A DNA stretch of 64,000 bases from Lentinula raphanica. Lineage: Eukaryota > Basidiomycota > Agaricomycetes > Agaricales > Omphalotaceae. Position 1 is the stretch's first letter. Every line of letters starts with the position of its first letter. Both the position numbers and the translations under genes were made by a program. Below, piece by piece: positions 49,298-59,440 of this stretch. The stretch covers positions 1 to 64,000 of the forward strand of contig JANVFP010000059.1 in NCBI GenBank assembly GCA_027919835.1, in the 5' to 3' direction. The notes under the pieces are model-generated. The model saw only the letters and a list, made by a program, of their open reading frames with translations, ran no database searches and was not told the origin of the DNA.

Positions 49298-49569
49298 ACG
49301 CTGTAGCTGCAGTCAGCGGGGACCTCAGAGAACCTTCATTTGAGCTGGAAAAGACATCTTAAAGTACACTCACAGGCGTCGGGAATAGAAGGAATTTCTG
49401 CATAGTTGACTACAATGAATTTGGGGATCACTGAAGAACACATATGGATGGTGATAATCATACAATACTATGTACTTGATTCTAAAACTTCCTTCAACAC
49501 AAATCTGTTCCTCTGCACAAAGCAGAATATTCTAATATCCCACAAAATTCCTTTAAGTTTCTCCAACTA
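49298..49569. other. Spacer between the SIM gene and U2 copy 2 downstream flank
   Basis: About 270 AT-rich bases with no supported gene. At its right end the duplicated U2 flank begins (inverted match to the region near 44010). Confidence 0.45.
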
Positions 49570-49663
49570 GTCTCAAAATTGTTTCAACCTGCTAACCGTC
49601 AACAGACAGTGTTGCCAAAGCCTAAACAAAGAAGAGAGATATTGAAGAACCCTTATTAAAGGG

Positions 49664-49859
49664 TCCCCCGACGACGCAAGCCAGTACTGCAATAGCAAGG
49701 TCATCCCGTTCCCCATGTTGCAAGCAGAGCACAGGAAAAACAAGGGCGGCAAAAATTAGATAACCAAATACGGAGGGCGATGCCCTCGTAATAGTGGTTA
49801 AACTATTAAGAACAGATACTACACTTGATCTAAGCCAAAAGGCCAGAGTGGTGAGGAAT
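49664..49859 (-). ncRNA. U2 spliceosomal snRNA, copy 2
   Basis: Read on the minus strand from about 49859, this matches copy 1 almost base for base through the 5' domain, the GUAGUA branch-point sequence, the Sm-like AATTTTTG site and the 3' stem-loops. It differs at a few positions (for example GGCATCGCCC versus GGCACCGCCC, and CATGGGGAACGGG versus CACGGGAGACGGG). Some of these changes fall in loops or preserve stems, which fits a functional gene. It ends at GTCGTCGGGGGA, after which the two loci differ. TATA and upstream blocks are kept. Confidence 0.94.
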
Positions 49860-49940
49860 CGAGGAGGAAGAGGGGAGGCTTTTATATGTTTGAGGGATGC
49901 GCACGGACCAGGTTCGTGAGCCGAGCGGTCACGTCAAAAC
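49860..49940 (-). promoter_or_regulatory. U2 snRNA promoter, copy 2
   Basis: On the minus strand this shows TATAAAAG about 27 bases before the RNA start, and the upstream block tttgacgtgaccgctcggct, both shared with copy 1. One base just before the TATA box differs (a instead of c). Confidence 0.7.
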
Positions 49941-50580
49941 TCTTTCGTCAGACTCATACAGACTCTATAGTACTGACAATCGTTTCGGCGTTTCGTGGTA
50001 GTCGCTCAGGTGAGCATGGTTCACCCTTTGCAGTGTACGACGAGTAAGAAAAAATTATTAGAATGATGCCAATGGTAACGGTGGTCGGAAGAGGAGTTTC
50101 CTTCTCACTGTCAAATTCGTTGAACATACATAATATACAAGCAGCTAAGATATAAGCCAAAAGATTGCAGCAGACTAGACTAAACCTCTTCTCTCACTAC
50201 GGCAGACCCCATATTATTCCGGCGATATATATCATGAAAGCGATAAGGATTATAGTTATTAATAATCAATGTATATATGTCCAGAAATAGATCATCTTAT
50301 CTGCCCAATTCCTATAAGGAAAGAGATTGTCAATATCAAGCTAAATTTCAGGTGATACCATGATAGAAAATGTTTATCTGGGCCATAGGCAAAAGACCTT
50401 CAGGTTTCTGAGAATCATGTCCTTTGTTTCGAGGGATATATACTTAGAAAATGATTGTAATTATCAATGTAAGAAACCCAAGACTCTCATGACAAATTTC
50501 GGGGATAAATGTTATCAAATTGCCTTGTGTCTTTCTTGCGACAAAGACTATCTCTTTCAGCTGAAAAATAAAATGGGTAA
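49941..50580. other. AT-rich region without a supported gene
   Basis: About 640 AT-rich bases. One open frame (50360-50725) covers its end but is mostly the translated minisatellite and has no family signal. Nothing else identified. Confidence 0.45.
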
Positions 50581-50581
50581 G

Positions 50582-50690
50582 CAATGGGTACTCAGTGGGT
50601 ACTCAGTGGGTACTCAGTGGGTGCCCAATGGGTGCTCAATGCATACTCAATGCATACTCAATGTGTACTCAACGGGTATTCAATGCGTGC
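50582..50690 (+). repeat. 11-bp minisatellite
   Basis: About ten imperfect head-to-tail copies of an 11-base unit (consensus tcaatgggtac). The first copies are nearly identical, and later ones drift to tcaatgcatac, tcaatgtgtac and tcaacgggtat. Three open frames run through it only because the unit has no stop codon. Confidence 0.85.
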
Positions 50691-51260
50691 TGGATGGACA
50701 TCAATCGAGAGATTGTCGGGCGTAGGTCGACACTCTGCGGACATTTTGTTCTGTCGCAATCCACGTGATCGAAAAGCGCCGCTTGACCGATTTTCGTCTT
50801 CATTCTATGTAGATCCAGTCAGGATCTTATCGATTATGTACTGTAGGAAGGAAGGTCTGTTCGATTACGGGGGAAAAATTCTTTCGATTTCGATTTACAG
50901 ATACGAGACTTGTAGAAAGCTATCCATGTTGAAAGACAACAAACACACCGATGATTCGTCTGGGATCCTGAGAGCTGCATCAGTATCTGCATAACATCAC
51001 AAGCGAACTTACACTACTTGACACGAGAACAGCCGAATGATTGGTGTTCTCTTGGAAGTGGGTGCGACGATACGAATGAAACTTGCAGACTCCGTCGATA
51101 TAGTGACCTAGCGGGTACTTGTTAACAGTGCAACACGTAGTAAATACCGTAGCACGTATCTTTAAGTGTTCATTCAAATATGTTGTGTCTCGTGTATGTT
51201 GCGTTCTTGGTACGGGACTATTTCATGGTATAAATACAATTGTGATTTCTATCTATGTTA
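50691..51260. other. Non-coding spacer right of the minisatellite
   Basis: About 570 bases, AT-rich towards 51260. Contains the 3' region of the T5orf172 gene. No supported gene. Confidence 0.4.
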
Positions 51261-51818
51261 CTATAACTGGATGAAAATCAGCAAACAGTTTCGTCGAAGG
51301 AGATAGAACACGAACCTCACGCCCTTGCGACCCTTTCTAGTAGAGGACGGACGATCTTTGTCCACACGATTGAGCGTTTGGCATTGAATCGAAAGATTTC
51401 TACGTGAACTTTGCGGCCTTGATAGAGCGTTTGCGCGATGAGTGTACACAGAATGGTCAAACTCACATTGATGACAGTAAGCTTTGGGTCTATCAGCGCA
51501 TTTGAACTCCAGTAGAAGGTGAGCTAGAGACTCTGCGACAATATATCGGTGAGCATACCAATATGAGTGAGTGATACACGTACCAGCCCTTCGTCGCTTC
51601 GAAACGCTTACAGGCGGCATCCACACACGAGTGGAGGATGGGCACTGCCTATTCCACTGTGCTTTCCTTCGATTATAATCCTTCGCCATTCCCACCTTCC
51701 AATGGTGGCCGTGTTCAACGAAAGCGTACAGCACACCGGGACCATCTGCACGCGATGTCAGACGTGCCCGCCTAGACCTATACAGGGAGCGCAAAATGCG
51801 ATAAGATCGCCGGACCAT
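51261..51818 (-). CDS. Small T5orf172 / GIY-YIG-fold domain protein
   Basis: Exons 51818-51584 and 51532-51261 keep frame, giving 168 residues. The pattern GVLYAFVEHGHHWKVGMAKD, YNRRKAQWNRQC and, after the intron, AESLAHLLLEF...RPKAYCHQCEFDH is that of the T5orf172 domain, a GIY-YIG-related family also found in phage and bacteria and scattered in basidiomycete genomes. Here it is free-standing with a basic N-terminus (RRSYRILRSLYRSRRARL) and a Cys/His pair (CHQC...H) that may bind metal. Nuclease activity is not established for the fungal members. The basic C-terminus beyond the domain is less certain and might be replaced by another exon. Confidence 0.7.
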   Translation of the reverse strand: MVRRSYRILRSLYRSRRARLTSRADGPGVLYAFVEHGHHWKVGMAKDYNRRKAQWNRQCPSSTRVWMPPVSVSKRRRAGTCITHSYWYAHRYIVAESLAHLLLEFKCADRPKAYCHQCEFDHSVYTHRANALSRPQSSRRNLSIQCQTLNRVDKDRPSSTRKGRKGVRFVFYLLRRNCLLIFIQL

Positions 51819-52605
51819 TGCTTGGGATGAAAGACTGAGTTTTTAGGGAAGACAAGCGGATTATGAAAGAAACGAAGGAAGTAGAGGTGATCGAGGGCTT
51901 CTAGTTGTGATTGGTGGATGGGCAAGATGCTTGAGATTGCCTAGTGACTGTGCTGAGCAGAAGAGAGCACTATTGCTCTGGATTGTGGGTGGATGTAAGA
52001 TGATCTTGAGTTGTGAGAGTGGAAGTGTGATGAATTGAGTCAAGAAAGCCTGATGTCGATGGGATCAGCTATTTTTGTAGATATTGATGGCTGCTACATC
52101 TTTCGCGAACCGCGACGCGGTCCCCAAGGCATGCTACTCTACAAGCCGGTATGCAACGAAAACGAAAACAAACGCGATGATACGATAATGTTTTCCGTAT
52201 TCCGTCCGCCACCAAGGGCTCACGAAACAATCGAGAAACCATACCAAGAAACCGTACATGATCGTTGGTCGTCTTCACGCTGCTGGAAGCATCTTGAATT
52301 AGTACTTTTCCATCCACGCTAAGGTACTTCGAATTTCGTATTCGTATCGCCGGAGCCATATATACCATATCATGAGCCCGGTAAACGACAGAGAATTGTA
52401 AATATCATCCGTCGCCAAACGTTGACGACTTCGAGCAAAGTAGATTGAGAAGAACAAGCTGAGTCCTAAAAGGGATATCAATCATTCTCCCATACTTATA
52501 TAGCAGCCCCTGAGTCATGAGCTGTATAGGAATGCGTATGGAACAAGAGAAGAGTAGAAAGTCACCCTCGCGATTGATGAGTGGTCCATATGAATCTCTG
52601 GAGCA
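51819..52605. other. Region of uncertain content left of the pseudogene mosaic
   Basis: About 790 bases. Minus-strand frames at 52300-52600 encode hydrophobic stretches (for example LGLSLFFSIYFARS), but I could not assemble a gene. A TATATAAG string occurs at about 52494-52501 (minus). Possibly remnants related to the neighbouring fragments. Confidence 0.3.
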
Positions 52606-52611
52606 CCCGAT

Positions 52612-52687
52612 TTCCTGCGACGACAACACGAAGGATAGCAAATGCAGTATTTTGACGAGAAGTCTCCTCGATATCCGGTGTAAATAC
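52612..52687 (-). pseudogene. Short UTP20-like patch
   Basis: Minus-strand translation reads FTPDIEETSRQNTAF then AILRVVVAG, matching the same segment of the UTP20 remnant at 54690-54757 (TPDIEES..., AILRAVVARK). Identity is high over about 70 bases and stops abruptly on both sides. This patch keeps two bases that the larger remnant has lost, so its frame is still open. Confidence 0.75.
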
Positions 52688-52689
52688 TC

Positions 52690-52985
52690 GCCACTGATTC
52701 GTTGCCGTATTCGGCCCAGCGTTTCTTGATGACATCGTGGTGAGCTTGAGTGGGTTTTGCGATACGTTCGTAATAAGTGCCCCCGAGATCTTTGTCGTAA
52801 AGGTCTTCGAGACGTTCTTGAAGAATTTGAGCCTTGCTTTTCTTGCCAGATGCGTTGAGAGTATGATGAGAAGGACACCAGTTTCTGTGTGATTCGACGC
52901 GTTTGTAATGAGGGGAAGAAGAGAAGATTCGTTCGTTCGTGGTACAAGTCCATTTGGCTTGTGAATCAAACGCGTCATTTAAATC
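52690..52985 (-). pseudogene. Unidentified coding fragment abutting the UTP20 patch
   Basis: A minus-strand frame without a start codon reads smoothly for about 95 residues: AKWTCTTNERIF..., KRVESHRNWCPSHHTL, ERLEDLYDKDLGGTYYERI, HHDVIKKRWAEYG. Composition and Cys/His spacing look like real protein, unlike the two other frames. I do not recognise the family. It runs directly into the UTP20 patch and has no visible start, so it is probably a gene fragment in the same mosaic. Confidence 0.45.
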
Positions 52986-53334
52986 GCGACATGATCAAAA
53001 CATACACAAGGGGAAGGGGACAGCTGGGGAAAGCCAAAGGCCTTGGTGGAGATGACGACATACGGAGATCTCTTCATATGGAAAGAAAAGTTCTAAACTG
53101 GGTGAGAGAGGCCGTAGGCAAATCCAAACGAGGACATGGCCCAGAGCACGAGTCGAATGGACAAACCACGCACACCCAGGAATGAGCACGACAAGTGGTA
53201 GGGAAGATGGACGACGAGCGTGTTGAACGTGTTCAGAAAAGAAAGGCTGAGGATGTAAGCGGAGGGGAAGATGCACGAGCGAAAGTTCTGAGTTCGCCTA
53301 GAAAGCAAAGCGTGCTTGAGTCATCGTAAGGCGT

Positions 53335-55076
53335 TACAACGAAGGATCTTACTCATTTTAGGATCTCGAATGGTATCGTCCTCAACGATGCGATACATGG
53401 GCGAAAGAACGTGAATGAGCAAACGTTCGAGAGCTGTAGCATCGAAGTAACTGAAGCGGCGAAACAGTGAAGCACGGCAAACGGCTGATGGTACCAATTG
53501 GGCTAAAGAGCTACTATTGAGATTCTGAAGGAGAACTTGAAGATTAGAACGCTCACCCGTCCTGTTGGATGCTTCCTTTTGGCGATGAGAGCAGACCTTA
53601 TCTGATACGACAGCTTGGAGAACATCCAAGGTAAGGATGGTCTTTTTGAGAAACGTCCGCGTCATCTTCGTTCATCATCGTGCCAGTCATCTGCTGCGAT
53701 TGAGTCGCCATCAGTATCCGTTGCAAGGGGAATGGTAGCATAACATCTTCCGATGAAGAATAGATTCTTGACAGTCTGGAGGCTGAGATTATCGTCCAGA
53801 TGTTCGCTTTTTGACTGCTGGCACAGTTTTTGAGCATCAGTTCTCATGCCCGACCTTGAAAGAGGCGAGAAATGCGCGCTGTTGTCAGCTAGAGGAGTAT
53901 GTATTGTTGCAAGACTGAAGAAGGTCCCAAGTAGACGCGAAGAAGCTGTCCGAACCCATGCATGAGGGAAGAGCAGGTGATTCACAACTAGGCTCCAGTC
54001 AATAGCCTTCGACTCAGGCACAAGTTCCGGACAGACCTTTGCGACCTTTGATAAAGTCGTCAAACAATGATATGGAAGTTGCCATTCAAGATCGACAGCC
54101 ATAGAATCATCGTCAATATTTTCAATCTGCTTAGCGCTCTCCTCTAACGATGCTTGTACATCCTCGAGTATCGAAGAGGTGAAAGCACCCACTTCTTTCT
54201 CGAGTGCATCAACCATCAACCCGTACACCTGTGCCGACACACGGACCAAGGGAGTTTGGGTGCGCTGCAAAGACCAAGTGTGCAGATGGGATAACATCTC
54301 AGACCTATTGCGCTCACCGAGACGACCGACCAACACTTTGACAAGATGGGCTGCCATTTCTCGGCACTTGGATGAATCATCGTTTGCTAAGACCATGACC
54401 AGGGCGACGAAAAGTAAGTCTGAGTACTCCTGGATAACACCGGTCTGAAATTTGGAGATCATAGCTCCAAGCAGCTCTAACGCTCTTTCGTCCGCTTCCG
54501 AATTCGTACGACAAGTTCTTGGTCAGGAATGTCATCTGGTTTCGAAGTCGACCTTTGCCTTGGGGGTAATCAAGCAGGAACTATAGCAGAACACTTCGAC
54601 AGAGTTCCTGTAATTGTGCTGACTGGCTGGTGACCATGATTTCGGAGACCTTGTCCATGATATCGTAAATCTCGGGGACAACGAACTTCCTCGCAACAAC
54701 AGCACGAAGGATGGCAAATGCAGTGTTGACGAGAACTCTCCTCAATATCCGGTGTGATGATTTCAAGTAGGAAAGTAAGATCTCTCTCCTTGACATTAAC
54801 GGCTGGTCCATGACGGAATATGGTTGACAGTGTCTTTGGAGCAGTCTGAGCCACCTCTGATTCAGTCGTGAGAATATGTTTCACGATGTCCAGAGTTTGC
54901 CTGATGTACACAGGCAAAGATTTAGACAGCGGAAATCAGCACAGGGGAACTGGTCGAGTAAAGTGTGTCACCAACGGCCACGGCATTGTTTCTAGACGGG
55001 AAATAACTCCAGTCTGTTGAAAGTCGAATCGATCCCGGGTAGGGAGGTGTTGAGAAGGTCTAACCCAAAGACCACA
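53335..55076 (-). pseudogene. UTP20: UTP20 remnant, downstream part
   Basis: UTP20 is a very large HEAT-repeat protein of the small-subunit processome. On the minus strand, this stretch reads VVFGLDLLNTSLP, SKSLPVYIRQTLDIVK, DLTFLLEIITPDIEES, (frame change) AILRAVVARKFVVPEIYDIM, MISKFQTGVIQEYSDLLFVAL, MAAHLVKVLVGRLGERN, HAWVRTASSRLLGTFF, and RLLIHVLSPMYRIVEDD. Frames break several times: one break at 54720 is a two-base loss compared with the patch at 52612, and a stop follows ELFPV near 54985. The conserved basic C-terminus is absent. Order agrees with the family, so this is a decayed, truncated gene piece rather than an active copy. Confidence 0.82.
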
Positions 55077-58000
55077 CTTGTTCCGGATCAGTCATACGAT
55101 GCACACGGACACTCGGACCAAACTTCAGGCCATTCATATCCTGAGGAGTGATGAGGATATACTGCTTCTTGTCCGACTGGTTTTCAGTATCAATCTGTGC
55201 AAGGTTGTATGAGCAATAACCAAGTCGAACAAAGATTACGAAACTTACCATCATCTTCCTACTGATACGTTTACAGTTGACTGCATCCATGAACAGATCG
55301 ATCATCTGAAAAGGAAACCAAAATCAATGACCTTCAAAATCGAAGGGATGCTTATCATACCGACACATCTGAAGGGGCACCCTATGGACTCCCAGAGCGA
55401 GAGTAAGAGACACATAGTGGGAAAAGGTTTTCTCCTTCATTCACACTGAGGATCTTTCTCGTTAGAACCATCTTGTGTACCCAACTGATTGTCCGTTCGT
55501 ACCTACTATACGCCAAGTGTTCATCAACAGACTTCCTTGTTGATCTTTTTTCAAATGGCTACCTTTAGCGATAAAACTGATTCGTGATGAGTGAACAAGA
55601 TATTTCCGAAGTAGCCTCTTTGAAATAGGTTGTAGCGAAAGACCATCTTGCAACGAAGAGCGATATGGTGTCGGCATTCTTGCCATCGTGAAAGTTGTGC
55701 AGCTAGGGAAGCTTTCAGAATATACCAAATTTACGTGAGCGACGATCAGTATACCGTAGCTTTCACCGGGTACCTTGTTTGAGTTCAACATCTACTTGTA
55801 ATCTTTCCGCGTCTTGTCCAGCTCCAGTCTCTCTTTCGTTACGTTGACTTCCTTGATGATTTCGTCAACAGTAGCCCTCTGCCTGCGATGGAGGGAGTCA
55901 TTCTGATGATATGATGAACAGCACGTTACCTCTTCTCTCGCTCTGCCAACACACGTTTGACATTGTCCATCTGTCTTTGAATCTCCTCCGGTTTTCTGTT
56001 TGGCTCGACTCCACCTATTTCAGCATCAATATTGACAGACCTCAGACTCCTCCGTGGTAGTTCTAAGCACTTCAGCCTCTGCAATCTTCATATCGGCCTC
56101 TCTCTGCTTCGTTTCATGATTTGAACCGCTCGTTACGCGTTCATCCTAGCTTCATTGCTACTGTGACTTTGTCCTACGCATACAATTGCTGACTCAAGTG
56201 CGCGCACGAAGAGTTCCCTTTTTTAGCTCACCTGAACCTCGCTTTGCCTGTCGTTGAAATCACGGATTTGCTTCCGGAGGTCCGATTGCTAAAGAGCGAC
56301 CCCACTGAGCGTGTGCGACAGTTGTTCTTTCACTCGTGCAACATCCTCAAATTGTTTGACATAGTCGTCCCTCTCTTGTTCTGCTCCCTATGATCAACGC
56401 GTAAATGGCAAACTACGATAGTATAGAGCGAATCTTACCAGCTTTACTTCCTGCAGACCTTGAATATTGACTGGGGTGTCTTCATTCGGCTCTTGCATGA
56501 AGGCTTGAATATCTCATCTAGCTTTCGAAAGCAGCTTATTGGCTTGACGAGAATCGTTCTGGAAAGGTGGATCTGCTTTTCTTCTTGTTTGAGCGTGGCG
56601 AATGTATTTGGCAAACGTTTTTTTCTGCCGAAAGAGGTCCATATTGCTGCTCTAGTGGTGTTCGTAAATTCTGTAGATAGCTTCATAAAGAACGCTGATT
56701 AATATTTTCCAAGACATCACAGCAAACACGTTCACGTACTTCTGACGTGTAGCAACATCTCCGTTCCGAAGCACCTGGCTAGACCTGGCTGCGCGGAAAT
56801 GATCTGATAGGATTAGTAGACCCACCGCGATGCGAACTGTCAGCAAATTATTTTTCAGGAAATGAACATTGCTTACGGGAATCTTCTTACAACGTAACGA
56901 TCCTGGGTCCATGCGAGACCACTACCGATACGACCAGATATTTGTTCGGCTTCTCTACGAGTGTGAAATAGAACCAATGACTCAATCCTAGCCTGGATAA
57001 TGGGTATCCGTTTGATGTCTTCATCGTCGACCTAAAATTCAATGATCAGTCATGTTGACAGGCAGAAAATATCTGTATGCAGACCTCCATCGCTCTCAAG
57101 ATCGTCAAAACATCAGGATTAGGATCGCCAGAGCTAAAAATCAAATCGATCCTTCTCGTAGATGATGATCTGATTGTTCTTGCTAGATTCCGAGTATTTT
57201 GAATCAGCAACATGGCATTGCAACTAGCGAACACTCACAAATTGTGCAGGTGGAGCAGAATCTTGAGATTGTTCCTATCCTGTGGTTGGGTGACCCAGGG
57301 TGACCCGCAAACACTGTGGTAGAGCCACCCAGTTGAAAAGCGAGTAAGTCGGTCCAGGCATCGGGATCCTTGACCTTCACATGAATACCTAGAGGTCCTA
57401 AATCTGCTGTATTTTTGCATCCACCTGGACCATCCCAGGTCCATACGCGGCGTACTTGTTATCTTGTTGGCGCTGTAACTGGCTGAGAAGTCTGTCGGAG
57501 TTGGCGATTTCTTGTTTCAGCTGATTCAACTCTTTATCCTTTTCTTCACCCGTTCGCTGAATATCTTGAGTGCGCTGCAAATTAGTTGGTTTGGCAGTCT
57601 GAAGCTGCTGAATGAGCTCTTCTTGTTCCGCAACGATAGCGTGCGCTTTTTCGAGCTTGCGTTTGAACTGATCGCGTTTTTCCTACGTATCTTCGCTAAC
57701 CGGCCCGTCTTTGCGGCGATTTTGGCATCGATTTCTTCCATTGAAGGTTTTGCTGCCGTGATAAATGTGTTGATCTCCTTCATGTCGGCCTACATATGGA
57801 TTTTGAGTAATGTGCTATGTTTGTATTGATGATGACATGAAGATACACACGCCACACATTTCAGAATTTGAGCTTTGAGCGAATTCATCTCGGTCTTCGA
57901 TTCATTCCTACGTTGATCGAGATCATCGATGTCACCAAGTTCTCTCATTTCGACTTCATCCATGGCGACGTCGTCGCTCGCCTGTCGCAAGTCGACCTGC

Positions 58001-58610
58001 GAAACAAAGAGGGTCAACCTCAACGAAGAATGACACAGGAAATTAATAAGAAACCTTACCGGAGCTGAGACTCTCATCAACTTTCGTTCCTTGTCTCCTT
58101 GCATGCCCTACATTCTCCATCTTGGTCTGGAAGTCCTTCCCTTTCTCTCGTGCTTGCTCCCTCTGCTTCAAGGCTTGGGGCTTCTTGATATTCGACAGTG
58201 GTTTCGCGGAACGCCTGCTTGAGATCAGGAATCGCCTCTTTCTTGTTCTGAAAGACTTCGCTAGTGTTGGTAATGTTCTCGAGACAGATCTCGTATTCAG
58301 CAGCGAGCTGCGTTCCACGAAGGAAGAACTAAGAGATGAGCAACAGAACACGGTGAATTACATGATCCATACCTTGTCCTTGTCGGCCGGTGCCGACGCA
58401 CTCAAAAGCAGTCGAGCAGCATCTAGGCAGTGTGAGCTCGAGTCATGATATCGGGAGGCAAGGATGGTTTACCTTGAGCGAGGACGTTTATAGGATTGTC
58501 GACTTGGATGTTATATGATCACAGATCGCAGATAACTCCTCTCTCTTGTGGCTGACTACATTGCCTTCTAAGTCAGTTTAAGAGGTCAGAAAGAGTAGAT
58601 GTTGATAGCC
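55077..58610 (-). pseudogene. SMC6: SMC6 remnant inserted in the UTP20 remnant (5'-truncated)
   Basis: SMC6 is the ATPase arm of the SMC5/6 DNA-repair complex. Minus-strand pieces appear in family order: SHKREELSAICDH, NIQVDNPINVLAQ, DAARLLLSASAPADKDK, then FFLRGTQLAAEYEICLENI, coiled-coil pieces, YAAYGPGMVQVDAKIQQI, hinge GPLGIHVKVKDPDAWTDLL, SSGDPNPDVLTILRAMEV, ARIESLVLFHTRREAEQISG, RIGSGLAWTQDRYVVRR, GEKTFS near 55420, and FMDAVN with YILITPQDMNGLKFGPSVRV at 55290-55080. The N-terminal Walker A half is missing, many frames are broken, and the C-terminal ABC signature is corrupted. Intron-like segments persist (for example 58373-58330), so the copy came from genomic DNA, not from a spliced mRNA. 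Confidence 0.85.
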
Positions 58611-59440
58611 AAAAGAGTTATTGAAACTAAAATGGTCTGTGTGAACAGCAAACTGTCGTTTGGCTTTTACGATTGCATCGTCTTTCACGAATAGTTTCCT
58701 CCGGGAAGCCGTTTGTTGAAGGAAACGGAAATTTTGCATTATGAGAGTATGGCACAGCGACAGTAGATCCGAGGGCGTAACGTGAGTATTCGCGCGCAAA
58801 CTACTTGCGAAATGCTTCTACGCTTCGTCGACTGACTGCATTACTTTGATTGGTTCTGTCTTATGCATGAAGTCTCGGAGGCATAAGGAGCGCATTGGTC
58901 CTAGCCGAGGAGATGTGTTTGGCAGCGATATGGGACGAATCCAATCCTTTTGAGGCAGACTTAAATTCACGCAGTTTTGTCTTGAACCATTCTGCCTGGA
59001 CGTCCTTGCCAGATTCACCGAATTCTGCAGTATGCAAGGTTGGAAGCACTACATCAAGGACATCGAATCCTTTTTCCTTCGTGACTTGGGCCAGCAAATG
59101 GTCAACGGTTGCCGTGAGTATATGAAGATGTGGATCGCGCAGCAACGCTGCCCTCAGCTCTCGGATGATCAACGGCAAGTATTCTGATCCCAACACGACT
59201 ATTCGACACAGGGAGAAGGTGGAGGCTGACCGCGTCGGCAATCTGGCTGGTTGACCGTGTACTTGAATGTTGGCTGGGTAGTCTCGATGTCATCGCTTTC
59301 AACGTTGTCTTCTTCAACGATCCCTTGGTTACCTCCAGTAACCATGCAGCTCTCGGCGACCTTTATTGATTCTGAAAGGGACGAAGGGGGAAGGACGTCG
59401 AATTGCTGGAAGAAAGTGAGAAGATCTCATATTCCGTTCA
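58611..59440 (-). pseudogene. UTP20: UTP20 remnant, upstream part
   Basis: Minus-strand pieces read QQFDVLPPSSLSES, FKYTVNQ, (frame change) IADAVSLHLLP, RELRAALLRDPHLHILTATV, DHLLAQVTKEKGFDVLD, IKVMQSVDEA, THVTPSDLLSLCHTLIMQN, and VKAKRQFAVHTDHF ending FNNSF at about 58611. These belong to the part of UTP20 just before the VVFGLDLLN segment found at 55076, so the two remnants were once contiguous. Several frame changes and no start codon show it is not functional. An acceptor-like ttcttccag at about 59411 may mark an old intron boundary. Confidence 0.8.

Noticed and set aside
53300..55076. Reading the UTP20 region as a functional gene with many introns
   Set aside because: Stop codons and frame changes fall inside conserved blocks, and both ends of the protein are missing.
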